A DNA stretch of 64,000 nucleotides from JBEEPE01 sp964489645 (GTDB taxonomy: Bacteria; Verrucomicrobiota; Verrucomicrobiia; Chthoniobacterales; Chthoniobacteraceae), in assembly GCA_964489645.1 (NCBI GenBank), contig CAZAZT010000002.1, forward strand, positions 11,900 to 75,899, written 5' to 3'. Shown piece after piece: positions 33,880 through 43,382 of this stretch. Every line of letters begins with the position of its first letter. Position 1 is the first letter of the stretch. The position numbers and the translations under genes are program-made. The notes under the pieces were generated by a model. It searched no databases. It was not told where the DNA came from and saw only the letters and a program-made list of their open reading frames with translations.

Positions 33880-34934
33880 ATCGCCGCCCCGCCACCCTCA
33901 CCCACCTCCTCGCTCGCATCGGCATCGCTGTCGCCGTTGCATGGACCCTTTGCGGAGCATCTTGTCTCTTCGCACAAGATCCATCGCTCCGTTTCGGTGC
34001 ACGCGTGCCCCAAGAGGTCGTGACCATCTACGACCGCGGCCTGGCATGGTTGGCCTCCCAACAGGGAGCCGACGGCGACTGGAGAGACAACAACCGCGGA
34101 GCCGGGGTGACAGGGATTTGTCTGATGGCGTTTCTCGCGAGCGGCGAGGATCCCAACCACGGCAAGTACGCAAAGCCGATTCGGATGGCTGTCCGCTCCA
34201 TCATCACCCGCCAAGATGCGTCGAGTGGCTACTACCCCGAGAGCATGTATCACCACGGGTTCGCGATGCTCGCCCTGTCCGAGGCCTACGGGGTCGTCGA
34301 TGAACAAACCCTTTGGGACGGCGGGAAACCCGTTCGCTCGATTGCACACAGCCTCGAACTCGCGATCCGCCTCGCTGGCGATTCGCAAAAGAAGAACGAC
34401 TTCGGCGGTTGGCGTTACAGCCCTGAGAGCCGCGACGCAGATACCTCCGTGACCGGAGCCATGTTGATGGGCTTGCTCGCCGCGCGGAACGCCGGTCTGG
34501 ACGTGCCGGACACCATCGTCAACACCGCCATGCAGTACATCCGCCGAAGCACTGGCTCCTCCGGAATGGTCGCCTACTCCGGCGGTCTGGGTGAAGGGCT
34601 CGGCGGCTCCATGAACCTCTCCGCCATCGGAACCCTCGTTGGCGCCGTCTCCCGATCCAAGGAGTCGGACGAATACAAATCCGCGAAAGGCCGCTTGCTC
34701 GACAATCTCGGGCACCGCGAATCGTCTTACCCTGAGTACTTTGGCTACTACATGGCCCAAGCCCTATTCCAAGCGGATTATCCCGCTTGGCAGAAGTGGA
34801 ACCAAAGCCGCATCCGCGAACTCACGCAACAACAGCGCCCTGACGGTTCTTTCAAGAACAGCCCCTACTCCACCGGTATGTCCCTTCTCGCGCTCGGGCT
34901 CAACTACCGCCTCCTCCCGATTTACGAACGATGA
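33876..34934 (+). CDS. Exported prenyltransferase/squalene-oxidase-repeat protein (alpha/alpha toroid)
   Basis: The 352-residue product has a signal peptide (cut near CLFAQ) and then repeats of the squalene-cyclase/prenyltransferase fold: LAWLASQQGADGDWRD, a FGGWRYSPESRDADTS block near residue 170, and QQQRPDGSFKNSPYSTGMSLLALG at the end. The QxxDGSW-type motifs place it in the alpha-alpha barrel superfamily. The DxDD motif of active cyclases is not seen; DADTS occupies the comparable area. Such exported proteins are frequent in planctomycetes and verrucomicrobia, and most have no assigned activity. ATGA overlaps join it to both neighbours. Confidence 0.82.
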   Translation: MNRRPATLTHLLARIGIAVAVAWTLCGASCLFAQDPSLRFGARVPQEVVTIYDRGLAWLASQQGADGDWRDNNRGAGVTGICLMAFLASGEDPNHGKYAKPIRMAVRSIITRQDASSGYYPESMYHHGFAMLALSEAYGVVDEQTLWDGGKPVRSIAHSLELAIRLAGDSQKKNDFGGWRYSPESRDADTSVTGAMLMGLLAARNAGLDVPDTIVNTAMQYIRRSTGSSGMVAYSGGLGEGLGGSMNLSAIGTLVGAVSRSKESDEYKSAKGRLLDNLGHRESSYPEYFGYYMAQALFQADYPAWQKWNQSRIRELTQQQRPDGSFKNSPYSTGMSLLALGLNYRLLPIYER

Positions 34935-37900
34935 GACCGCGAAATCCCATCCTCCACACCGCACTCGCCGTCAGCCTCTTGCACACGGCGGGCCTGACCG
35001 CGTACCCGCAAGATCAGGCCCCAAAAAAGATCGTCGTTCAAGGCCAAGGCAACATCGTGATCCAAGGTGCAGGTGTCCAAGGCGGCATCGTGATCCAGGC
35101 GGCACCTGCAGCGGTCCCTGCACAACCCGCACAACCCGCTGCAGCCCAGCGCCGCATTGCGCAGCCCCAAGGCGTCCGTGTTCTTGGAGCCACACCGGCG
35201 GCGCAGCCCTCCGCCTCGCCCGAGCCAATCCTTCGCTGGAAGGACGGAAGCACCCTCCCCGGCAACCTCGCAGACATCAGCCCCACCCACATCACCTGGC
35301 GGAATCCCGCATTCGCGGATCCGATTCACGTGAGTTGGGACCATGTGCAGCTGATGGGACGCTCTGATACCTCTGCGACAAGCGACTCTTTCCGCTTCGC
35401 GACAAAGGACGGTTCGCATTTTTATGGGACACCCATTCGCTTCAAAGATGCGGTGCTCGAGATCGAGAGTTCGCGTCTGGGTCGGATCCACGTCCGAAAG
35501 GAGTCGATCGCCCTGATCCAGCAGATCCGAGAGACCAGCCGCCCAGGCGATCCTTCAGCGCCCAACAATCTGGTGCTTCAAGGGCCTCAGGGAGATGCTC
35601 AATGGTCTGCATCTGACGCCACGAACCAAAGAGGACGTTTCCAGAGCGATGACGGCGAGGCACAACGCCAAGGACCGGATTTCCAGCAAGGTCCCGGAGG
35701 CACCCTCGAGAGCAGGATCTGGAATCGCACGGTTCAGAACCCCGTCGCGTTGCCGGAAGAGTGCGAGATCAGCTTCATCATCCGCTCCTATGGGCGCCCT
35801 GACTTCTTGATGGCATTCGGAACCCGCACCAACAAAGGGATCTCCATCGAGACGTGGGATGATGAAGTCGTCGCGCATGGTGGAGTCCAAGGGGTGTTCA
35901 AGCGCCTCGCAACCCTTCAGCCCACCACGCGCAGCGTCGCCGTGAGCTTTCGATGGAACTCACGTACCGGTGAGGCGCTTTTCCGCACGGAAGGGATGGC
36001 AGAGCCCCTCGCGTTCAAAGGTCTTGATCTCCCCACTGGCAACCAGCCGGGCATCACACTTTCGAGCAAAGGTTTAAATCTTGTCCTAGAAGACATCCGC
36101 GTCGCCACAGCCGGCGCAGGTCCCGTCCCTCCACTCCCTTCCATCAAGCCCAACACCCTCGTCCTGAACGATGGCCGGTCACTGCCCATCAGGGAGATAG
36201 GAACATCCGCAAACGGGCTAAGGGTCAGCTCAGACGCCCCTTCCGGTGTTGCAGATTTCGCATGGAATGAGGTCCGTTCCCTCCGTTTCTCCAACGAGTT
36301 TTCCCCGCTGGATGAACGCGAGCCGTGCATCCAGTTCAGTGACGGAACACTCCTCCATGCGTCGCCCGTCCGGCGGGAAGGTGACGCTCTCGTCTTTCAA
36401 TCGCCTTGGAGCCAAGAACCTTTCAAATGCGATCCGAAAGGGGTGCGTTTGCTGAGGGGGCCAATGCCGAAGACCATGAACCCTTCGACAGCTCCAGACT
36501 CATTGACCCTCAATGGACTGCGCCTCCGAGGGACCGGGGTTTTCTCAGGCGGACCAGCCCCGAAATGGCTCTTCCCCGGGGCGAGTCAGCCGGTTGCCCC
36601 TCAGGATTCGATGTCCATGCACTTGATCCGAAACTTCAATCCGGATCCGCAATCTCCATCCCCTGCAGTGCATGGAGACGCCTCGCTTTCGACCAGTGCT
36701 CGCATGCTGGTGTTCACCCGCAATGGAGAGGTCCTACCGGCTGCGGTTTCCGAGATGGATGCGGACTTCGCGACTCTAGATTCCCCGCTGTTCAAAAAGG
36801 ATAGGGTCCCGCGGGAATGCCTAAGCGCGGTGTACTTCAACCCGTTCTCCGGACTCGGCGTGAACGGATTCAAGGAGGGATGGAAACTTGCTCGTGGACG
36901 CGAGAACTCGGTGACCCACAAGGAGGGATCTGTTCGCATCGAAGGGGGGGCCGGATGGTTCCATCCGCAAGCCATGCGATGCAACGACATCACGTTCAAC
37001 CTGCAACTGAAGCGGAGCGGACCGGATTTTGGGAATGTTTCCGCCGTAGCGATCACACCTTACAGCGATGGCCAACAAGGCGGCTTGCCTCAGCTTCTCG
37101 TCGCGGCCTTTGGCAACGCTCGGAACGTGAACGTCGGGATCATGGGTCCTGGCGAGGAGAACCCGTCGCGCTCGCACTCCGTGAATCTGGGCGATACGAC
37201 CGAGATTCCCATCCGGCTGCGCGTGCTCAACCGGGAGATTGAGATCTACGTCGGCGGCGAACGCATGCCGCTCAATCTCAGCCTTTCGAACAAGCGTTCA
37301 GGGAACGGTCTGCTCATCGAGCCAGGTCGCTATTTCGGCAACAACTCGCGCGCTATCGAACTCGGAGGCTTCAGTGCGAAAGCCGATGCTCGTCAGCCAA
37401 ATCTTCCCGCACTGGAATCGGAATCGCGCAAGCAGGTGCTCTCCATTCCGCGAGCGCAACGCGATGAGCCGCCAAGGCACCTTCTCGTCTCCGTGAACGG
37501 TGACGTGCTTCGGGGCTACATCTCTGAGGCGAACAAATCGCACATCACCCTGAAACTTGCATCCGGAAGCCACCAGATCCCGATGGACCGTCTCCAAGCA
37601 GCCATCTGGATGACCCGTCCTGCGGCGATGGAGGCGGAGGAGACCCACGCAAAGGCAACCGGCCCTCGGGGTAAGACGCTCGCGAAATTGGAGCAGCCCA
37701 TCCAGATCTTCCAAGTTGGTGGGCCGCTGATGTCCCACATCTTCCAGATCCGCGCGCAGGACAATGCCCTCGAAATTGATGTGGACGGCACGCTGGCAGC
37801 CAAACAGGTGAACAAGGTGATCCGGGGTGATGCGGGCGATTTCACGATCGGCGCGTATCTCCGCCGGATCTGCGAGAAGTTCGAAGCGGATTTCGATGTG

Positions 37901-38443
37901 GACGAACAGGGGCGCGTCAGGATTCGTGCTCGAGGTGCGGTCGCACAATCTTCGGTCCGCCCAAAAGTTTACCTGCTCAAAAATGATCCCTTCATCGCGA
38001 ACCAGTCTGCACCAAAGGCGTTCCTAGAATCGCGTGGCTTAGTGTTTCCACCCGATGGAGCGCTCGACTGGGAACCCGGCACGCGCCAACTCAAGGCGAC
38101 GCTCTCTGCGGAAGGACATGCCAAGCTGCTGGAGTTGCTTCGCTCGGCCACCGGAGATTCGCCGGGTATGCCGACCCACTGGGTCACCCTGCGGAACGGC
38201 GCCTTTTTCGCGCTCACCCTGACAGATTGCTCAAACGATCTGGTGCGCGGAAATCATGCGCTGCTCGGCCCATGCGAGTTCGCGGTGAAGGACCTCCAAG
38301 AGCTGGTGAACTTCCCCGCCAATCCGCCCGCATTCGTCCAATCCTTCATGGACTGGCGCCAAGAGCATGCGCCAGAACCCGACATCCCGAAAGCCGCGCA
38401 AGAGGCCAACTCGGTCAAGGACATGTTCAACTTCGGGAAATGA
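34931..38443 (+). CDS. Large exported protein with repeated beta modules and an STN-like C-terminal part
   Basis: The 1170-residue product has a signal peptide (LHTALAVSLLHTAGLTAYPQ) followed by a Gln/Val/Pro/Ala-rich segment. At least six copies of a 45-residue beta module occur. Each starts with a xxDGxxLxG-like strand and ends in an xxVxxLxF-like strand (LRWKDGSTLPGNL, FATKDGSHFYGTP, LVLNDGRSLPIRE, IQFSDGTLLHASP, LVSVNGDVLRGYI, VTLRNGAFFALTL). Between them lie two concanavalin-like domains (about 240-400 and 640-820). Residues about 900-1060 resemble a secretin/TonB short N-terminal (STN) domain. It is the last gene of the MoxR operon. Function is unknown; an extracellular scaffold or binding protein fits best. 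Confidence 0.68.
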   Translation: MRPRNPILHTALAVSLLHTAGLTAYPQDQAPKKIVVQGQGNIVIQGAGVQGGIVIQAAPAAVPAQPAQPAAAQRRIAQPQGVRVLGATPAAQPSASPEPILRWKDGSTLPGNLADISPTHITWRNPAFADPIHVSWDHVQLMGRSDTSATSDSFRFATKDGSHFYGTPIRFKDAVLEIESSRLGRIHVRKESIALIQQIRETSRPGDPSAPNNLVLQGPQGDAQWSASDATNQRGRFQSDDGEAQRQGPDFQQGPGGTLESRIWNRTVQNPVALPEECEISFIIRSYGRPDFLMAFGTRTNKGISIETWDDEVVAHGGVQGVFKRLATLQPTTRSVAVSFRWNSRTGEALFRTEGMAEPLAFKGLDLPTGNQPGITLSSKGLNLVLEDIRVATAGAGPVPPLPSIKPNTLVLNDGRSLPIREIGTSANGLRVSSDAPSGVADFAWNEVRSLRFSNEFSPLDEREPCIQFSDGTLLHASPVRREGDALVFQSPWSQEPFKCDPKGVRLLRGPMPKTMNPSTAPDSLTLNGLRLRGTGVFSGGPAPKWLFPGASQPVAPQDSMSMHLIRNFNPDPQSPSPAVHGDASLSTSARMLVFTRNGEVLPAAVSEMDADFATLDSPLFKKDRVPRECLSAVYFNPFSGLGVNGFKEGWKLARGRENSVTHKEGSVRIEGGAGWFHPQAMRCNDITFNLQLKRSGPDFGNVSAVAITPYSDGQQGGLPQLLVAAFGNARNVNVGIMGPGEENPSRSHSVNLGDTTEIPIRLRVLNREIEIYVGGERMPLNLSLSNKRSGNGLLIEPGRYFGNNSRAIELGGFSAKADARQPNLPALESESRKQVLSIPRAQRDEPPRHLLVSVNGDVLRGYISEANKSHITLKLASGSHQIPMDRLQAAIWMTRPAAMEAEETHAKATGPRGKTLAKLEQPIQIFQVGGPLMSHIFQIRAQDNALEIDVDGTLAAKQVNKVIRGDAGDFTIGAYLRRICEKFEADFDVDEQGRVRIRARGAVAQSSVRPKVYLLKNDPFIANQSAPKAFLESRGLVFPPDGALDWEPGTRQLKATLSAEGHAKLLELLRSATGDSPGMPTHWVTLRNGAFFALTLTDCSNDLVRGNHALLGPCEFAVKDLQELVNFPANPPAFVQSFMDWRQEHAPEPDIPKAAQEANSVKDMFNFGK

Positions 38444-38446
38444 TCC

Positions 38447-38481
38447 AAAAAAAAGGCCGCACCCCCAAGGGAGATGCGGCC
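38447..38481 (-). terminator. Intrinsic terminator for the minus-strand PVC heme gene
   Basis: GGCCGCA (38455-38461) and TGCGGCC (38475-38481) form a 7-bp GC-rich stem. Read on the minus strand it is followed by eight T (the A-run at 38447-38454). That is a canonical factor-independent terminator 59 bp past the stop at 38540. It sits just 11 bp from the end of the converging MoxR operon. Confidence 0.75.
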
Positions 38482-38484
38482 CTC

Positions 38485-38533
38485 GCTGAGGGGACGTCGG
38501 CCTGATCACCCGTCCGACGAGACCCCTCTCAGC
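38485..38533. terminator. Second imperfect hairpin at the convergent junction
   Basis: The arms 38485-38500 and 38514-38533 pair through CGTCGG/CCGACG and GAGGGG/CCCCTC with small bulges and a closing GCT/AGC. There is no T-run. It may serve the plus-strand MoxR operon. Confidence 0.45.
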
Positions 38534-38539
38534 AAGACA

Positions 38540-41149
38540 TCATTTACCTGCCGTTTTCGGCGCTTCGACGCCCATGAGATCCAACTCGTGGATCGACCAA
38601 TAGTTTCCTTTTGCTTCGCCTGTCTGGACGATTCGCAACGCCTTCACCTTGGTCGCGGGGAACTTGATCTCGAGCAGGGCCGATTTTCCCTCGCCCTTCG
38701 CAACCGGCTGACCCCAACTGCTGCCATCCGCCGAGAGGTAGATCTCGTAGCCACGAGGGTAGTCGTTCCCCGACCCGCTCGCATCGAGCTTCACGCCCGT
38801 CACTGTCTCCTCTTTCGGCAAGGTGACAGAAACCCACATGCCCGGCACCTGCGACTTGCGCGTTTCGTAACGGGACTCGATCTGACCGTCGATCGCCTTC
38901 GCCAAGGATTCTGGGTTATGGCTCGCATCGAGCTTCCAGCCCGTTCTTGAAAGGGTCGGCGGGCCGAACACCCGCAGATCGTCGACCGTCCATGGTGCCG
39001 TCCGCGACGCAACGTCCTTGCGGACCTTCGCCACTTCCGCAGCAGTCACCGTTGACGATTTGTTGCCGAAACTGTTCCGAACATAGGATGCGATAGCTGC
39101 AATCCACTCATCATTGTTCGACTCCATGGCAAGCATCTGTGCCTCGTACGTCTTGCCGTTGATAGGCCCTGCGAGCCCCTTCAAAAGCACAGCCACAAAC
39201 GCTTCTTTCGAACCGTTCACCGTCTTGGAATTCGCCAACGGAGGCGCCAACGTCACCCCAGGTTTGCCGTCGATCGGCGCCCCTTTCCCATCCGGATTAT
39301 GGCATGCGAAGCAAAGCTCGCGGTAGATGCCGTCGCCTTTGTCCAACAAGGCTTTCTGCGCTCCAGAAAACTCCCTCCCCCACGAACGCTTCGGCGCCAT
39401 CGTCTGCATCGCGATCTCCTTCGTACCAGGTGTCCCGATCTTGCCGAACGCGCACGCCTGCAAAAGGTCCTTTGCTTGCGTCGTGTTCAAGAGCTTGGCC
39501 GTCAACACCGCTTGAAGAACGACGCTCGGATTCGAGTCCTTCGCCAAGGCGGCGTAATCGTCCCCGAAGGAGGTGTCTCCCGCTTTGTAAAGCGTCTCAG
39601 AAATCCGGATCGCCGCCGTGCGGATCTCCGGCGAACCATCTTTCATCGCAGCGCGAACCGTCGCCGCATCCGCCGATCCCAGACCCTCCAGCGTCCACAA
39701 CGCGTGCATCCGAGATTTCAGATCCTTCGCGCCGCTCGCCATGGTCTGAAGGGCCGGCACCACCGATTTATCCTGCCGCAGCACCAACAGTTTCTGAGCC
39801 GTATCGCGCCACCACCCGTTCGGATGTTCGAGGTGTTGAACCAGCTGACCCGAGGCTTCGCCGTACATCGAAGGTTGAGGGCCCGGCTTGAAATCGTCAT
39901 GGACCAACCGCCAGATGCGTCCACGGCCCGCAACCTTGTCGAGCCCGTGCTCCTTGACCACTCCACGCAAGTAACTGCCTTCGCGTACCCAATTCCCCTC
40001 CTGGATGATCCCCCGATACATGTCGACCATGTAGAGCGTTCCATCCGGCGCGGTATTCATGTTCACTACACGGAAGAAAGGATCCGTCGAAAGGACGAAC
40101 TCCGACTTGTCGTAAGCGTTCCGCAAATAGGTGAGCCCGTCCTTCACCTCAGACTTGGTGCGACGGATCAATCGCCCCACCGGCTCGGAGAAAAGGAGGT
40201 CGCCACGAAGGTCCGCAGGTAATCGGTCGCCACGGAAAACCTCCGCACCGCAAGTGGCCGTGAAATGGTTCAGCGTCTTGTCCTCCGGACGAAACCGGTT
40301 CGTGCCACCTTGCACGTCCGCCAAACCCACCGCAGGCCAGACCTGCTTGTAGTCCTCGGCGAACTGTTTTTCCAAATTGTATCCCCCGTACAGGATGTGC
40401 GTCTGGAAATTGATCGGTCCTCTTTCTCCGCCAGCGTTGACGAACCACGGTTTACCAAAATCGTCCTGCGTCAGCCCCCACTGCCCCCCATTGCCCGGCG
40501 TAGGCTCTTTCAAGGGTGCTCCATGCCCCGGAGTCCAGCGCAAACGCCATGCGTTGTACGTGGAATACAGCCAGTTATCCATGGACCAGATCAGCCCACT
40601 CTGCTGGTGCTCCATGTTGCCTCCGCGCGGCCCGCCCTCAAACCACAACACTTTCTTGTCCGCCACGCCATCCCCGTCGGTGTCCGTGTACAGGAAGATG
40701 TCCTGCGTATCCGTCTCGTTCACCAACAACTCACCTTTCCCAAGCGGGAGAATCATCCGAGGCAACAACAGGTTATCGATGAAGACCGTGTGCTTATCGA
40801 ACTTGCCATCCCTCCCGCTCGACCAATGCAGCGAGACGCGGCTGGTCGGCTTGTGCTCATCCGTTCCATCGATGTCCTGCATGTAAGTCCGCATCTCCGC
40901 GACGAACATCCGCCCGTCTCCGTCAAACGCTGCGGCAACAGGCTCCTTGATGTCGGGCTCCGCGAGGACGCACTCCATTCGATACCCCTTGGGCAACTTG
41001 ATGGTCGCCAACGTTTCCGAGGGAGAGAGCGGTTTCGGCTGGGATGCAGCCGCCGGAGCAGCCGCGTTCTGGGCGTGAAGCGACCACGCTGCCACTGAGG
41101 TCGCCAAGATCGCTCCGCCAAGGAGCGGGAGGGTGTTTCTGTTTTTCAT
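38540..41149 (-). CDS. PVC-type heme-binding CxxCH protein with C-terminal discoidin-like domain
   Basis: The 869-residue protein has a signal peptide (MKNRNTLPLLGGAILATSVA, cut near HAQ). A propeller with GYRMECVLAEPDIKEPVAAAFD, DTDGDGVADKK and NTAPDGTLYMVDMYRG segments occupies about residues 50-430. Short HEAT-like repeats follow at 440-590. The cytochrome c motif CFACH lies at 613-617. The last 140 residues resemble an F5/8 type C (discoidin) carbohydrate-binding domain (AIDGQIESRYETRK, YEIYLSADGSSWG, ALRIVQTG). It is an exported redox protein, probably for sugar or polyol oxidation. It differs from the one at 4579-7587 in its C-terminal domain. Its terminator is clear. Confidence 0.86.
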   Translation of the reverse strand: MKNRNTLPLLGGAILATSVAAWSLHAQNAAAPAAASQPKPLSPSETLATIKLPKGYRMECVLAEPDIKEPVAAAFDGDGRMFVAEMRTYMQDIDGTDEHKPTSRVSLHWSSGRDGKFDKHTVFIDNLLLPRMILPLGKGELLVNETDTQDIFLYTDTDGDGVADKKVLWFEGGPRGGNMEHQQSGLIWSMDNWLYSTYNAWRLRWTPGHGAPLKEPTPGNGGQWGLTQDDFGKPWFVNAGGERGPINFQTHILYGGYNLEKQFAEDYKQVWPAVGLADVQGGTNRFRPEDKTLNHFTATCGAEVFRGDRLPADLRGDLLFSEPVGRLIRRTKSEVKDGLTYLRNAYDKSEFVLSTDPFFRVVNMNTAPDGTLYMVDMYRGIIQEGNWVREGSYLRGVVKEHGLDKVAGRGRIWRLVHDDFKPGPQPSMYGEASGQLVQHLEHPNGWWRDTAQKLLVLRQDKSVVPALQTMASGAKDLKSRMHALWTLEGLGSADAATVRAAMKDGSPEIRTAAIRISETLYKAGDTSFGDDYAALAKDSNPSVVLQAVLTAKLLNTTQAKDLLQACAFGKIGTPGTKEIAMQTMAPKRSWGREFSGAQKALLDKGDGIYRELCFACHNPDGKGAPIDGKPGVTLAPPLANSKTVNGSKEAFVAVLLKGLAGPINGKTYEAQMLAMESNNDEWIAAIASYVRNSFGNKSSTVTAAEVAKVRKDVASRTAPWTVDDLRVFGPPTLSRTGWKLDASHNPESLAKAIDGQIESRYETRKSQVPGMWVSVTLPKEETVTGVKLDASGSGNDYPRGYEIYLSADGSSWGQPVAKGEGKSALLEIKFPATKVKALRIVQTGEAKGNYWSIHELDLMGVEAPKTAGK

Positions 41150-41261
41150 GTTCTGATTACGTCAAAAAGGATTCCACACGATCGGTCAGATTAGGCTCAA
41201 ACGGCGCTCGGATGCGCAAGCTCGAGGTGACCGATTCCCCAACGGCAAAGGGACTGCGGGC
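41150..41261. other. Spacer between aminopeptidase P and PVC heme genes
   Basis: 112 bp on the minus-strand side hold the promoter region of the PVC heme gene. I see no clear terminator or motif. Confidence 0.4.
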
Positions 41262-42635
41262 CTACTTCCGCCGCCGTTTCCGTGCCATCAACGCCTCCAC
41301 TTCCTCCGCCTCAACCGGAATGCTCGCGGTCAAATCGACCGGTCCGTCCGGCGTGACCAAGATGTCGTTCTCGAGGCGCACACCAAATCCCTCCTCGGGA
41401 AGGTAGATGCCAGGCTCAACGGTCAGGACCCATCCCGGGGCGAATGGAGTCGTCATGGCCCCCACATCATGCACATCCAATCCCAGCACGTGCCCCAACC
41501 CGTGCATGAAGTATTTGCCGCCGCGAAACGGCTTATCCGAGGGAAGATTCGGCGCCACCTTCTGGGCCTTCCCCTTTTTGGCAGATGCGCCACGCTTCTT
41601 GGACGCGCCGACCCGCACGGACGCCTGGGAACGCCCGATCAGACCAAGCCGCTCCAGTTCCTCATCCATCATCTCTCGGGCTAGCTTCTGCCAATCCGCA
41701 TGGAGTCTTCCAACGGTCGCATTGGCGATCGATGCACGCATCACACGCAACACGGCGTCGTACACCGCGCGCTGCCGCTTCGTGAAACGACCGGAGACCG
41801 GAAGCGTGCGCGTGAGGTCCGCGTTGTAGTTCGCATACGAGGCACCCACGTCCAGCAGGAGAAGATCGCCGCTGCGACACACCTGATCATTCTCGTTGTA
41901 ATGGAGCACACACGCGTTCGCACCCGACGCGATGATCGGGTTGTAAGAGAACTTGGCGCGCTGCCGCACGAACTCATGCGAGAACTCGGCCTCAACCTCG
42001 TACTCCATCACTCCGGGTTGAACGAAGCCCATGACCCGTCGATATCCGTCCTCCGTGATCTGGATCGCCCTTTTGAGCAGCGAGACCTCCATCTGACCCT
42101 TCTCCAAACGCAGCTTCCAGAGCAGAGGCGCGAGACGACGCAGCTCATGCAGCGGGTAACGGTCGCGCACGAAGGTCACGAGACGACGCTCACGCGATTC
42201 AACCTCGGCCGTTGCTCGCCCGTGCTCATTCAGGTTGAGGTACACCTGATCCGCGGTGCTGAGCAGCAACCGGAGCGTCCCCTCAAGCTGCGTCAGCCAT
42301 CGCACCGTTTTCACCCCCGATATCTCGCGAGCGCGCTCCTCAGTGAGCTTGTGTCCTTCCCAAATCGCGAGATGCGGCGTGGGTTGTCGCAAGAAAAGGA
42401 TCTCTCTCAAACTCGGATCCGCAGCATCTGGCGCCAAGAGGAGTAGGCTCTCCTCCTGCTCGATCCCCGACAGGTAGAAGAGGTCGGAGTTCGGGACCAT
42501 CACCAATGTCCCATCCGCGTTGGTTGGCAGGATATCGTTCGCAGAGACCAATGCGACACTTCCAGATGGCAACATCTCGCTCAGTTTCGAGCGATGCCGG
42601 CTGAACAAGGACTGCGGGATGGGGTGATGTCTCAT
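41262..42635 (-). CDS. Xaa-Pro aminopeptidase / aminopeptidase P family protein
   Basis: The 457-residue product has the creatinase-like N-terminal domain (about 1-170) and the pita-bread metallopeptidase domain. Metal ligands are visible in LLLLDVGASYANYNADLTRT (two Asp), HGLGHVLGLDVHD (His), VLTVEPGIYLP (Glu) and RLENDILVT (Glu). It removes an N-terminal residue that precedes proline, in the cytoplasm. A basic insertion rich in Lys, Gly and Ala (about residues 342-360) lies in the catalytic domain between the first ligands and the His motif and is unusual. The ATG at 42635 is preferred over an earlier in-frame start whose 11 extra residues match nothing. No strong ribosome-binding site is seen. 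Confidence 0.9.
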   Translation of the reverse strand: MRHHPIPQSLFSRHRSKLSEMLPSGSVALVSANDILPTNADGTLVMVPNSDLFYLSGIEQEESLLLLAPDAADPSLREILFLRQPTPHLAIWEGHKLTEERAREISGVKTVRWLTQLEGTLRLLLSTADQVYLNLNEHGRATAEVESRERRLVTFVRDRYPLHELRRLAPLLWKLRLEKGQMEVSLLKRAIQITEDGYRRVMGFVQPGVMEYEVEAEFSHEFVRQRAKFSYNPIIASGANACVLHYNENDQVCRSGDLLLLDVGASYANYNADLTRTLPVSGRFTKRQRAVYDAVLRVMRASIANATVGRLHADWQKLAREMMDEELERLGLIGRSQASVRVGASKKRGASAKKGKAQKVAPNLPSDKPFRGGKYFMHGLGHVLGLDVHDVGAMTTPFAPGWVLTVEPGIYLPEEGFGVRLENDILVTPDGPVDLTASIPVEAEEVEALMARKRRRK

Positions 42636-42765
42636 AGCGTTAAGATGTTGGTCACCCCTCCCCGCCAACGCACTCCGTTTTTCACCCCACCATCCCCTCC
42701 CTGCTGGGGCGTCAAGACAACTCTTGGCTCGCCCCTCTTCCCGCTCCGTGCTAACCGTTACGAAT

Positions 42766-43317
42766 ATGTCCGCTCGCTCTCTCTTCCACGGAATCGTCGT
42801 TCTCTCCCTCGGCCTATCTCTCTCCGCCTGTCAAACTTTCGGAAAGAAGAAGAAACTGGACTCCGGAACGTGGTCCAGCGACTCGGACAGCGTGTCCGGC
42901 ACCAACATCGACGCTGCAGGAACTGGGGTCGGCACCCCGCTCCCCTCGCGACAGGACGGGACGTCTTTCCTCGGAGGAAACGTCGACCGCACGCGCTTCC
43001 AGCCGGTGTACTTCGGCTTCGACAGTTTCGCGGTATCGGGCACGGAACAACCCAAAATCGCTGAGGTTGCGAAAGCGTTGAAGAAAGGCGAGACCGTCAT
43101 CATCGCGGGGTTCACCGACGAGCGCGGCACCCCAGAGTACAATCGCGGACTCGGTGAACGGCGCGCACAAGCCGTTCGCCAATCACTCCTCACGCAAGGT
43201 GTCGGGAACGACCGTATCCAGACCGTGAGCTTCGGGGCGGAAATGCCTGCCGCTCAAGGTTCCAACGAAGCCGCTTGGTCGAAGAATCGGCGCGCAGAGT
43301 TCGGTATCCCCAAGTAG
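42766..43317 (+). CDS. Pal/OmpA-like peptidoglycan-associated lipoprotein
   Basis: The 183-residue product has a lipoprotein signal ending in LSLSAC with the acylated Cys22, a low-complexity linker, and an OmpA-type domain at about 75-183. Peptidoglycan-binding residues are in FTDERGTPEYNRGLGERRA and the end WSKNRRAEF. Pal anchors the outer membrane to peptidoglycan and partners with Tol proteins, but no tol genes are nearby. ATG 42766 is chosen over an upstream TTG because it starts right at the signal sequence. An intrinsic terminator follows. Confidence 0.9.
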   Translation: MSARSLFHGIVVLSLGLSLSACQTFGKKKKLDSGTWSSDSDSVSGTNIDAAGTGVGTPLPSRQDGTSFLGGNVDRTRFQPVYFGFDSFAVSGTEQPKIAEVAKALKKGETVIIAGFTDERGTPEYNRGLGERRAQAVRQSLLTQGVGNDRIQTVSFGAEMPAAQGSNEAAWSKNRRAEFGIPK

Positions 43318-43342
43318 GCGTCAATCACCACTCTCCGCTGAG

Positions 43343-43370
43343 AAGCCCGCCCTGATCCGGCGGGCTTTTT
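43343..43370 (+). terminator. Intrinsic terminator of the Pal-like gene
   Basis: AAGCCCGCC (43343-43351) pairs with GGCGGGCTT (43359-43367) around a seven-base loop, ending in a run of five T. It is a textbook terminator 25 bp after the stop and also lies at the end of the converging AraC gene. Confidence 0.88.
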
Positions 43371-43382
43371 CATGCCCGTCCC

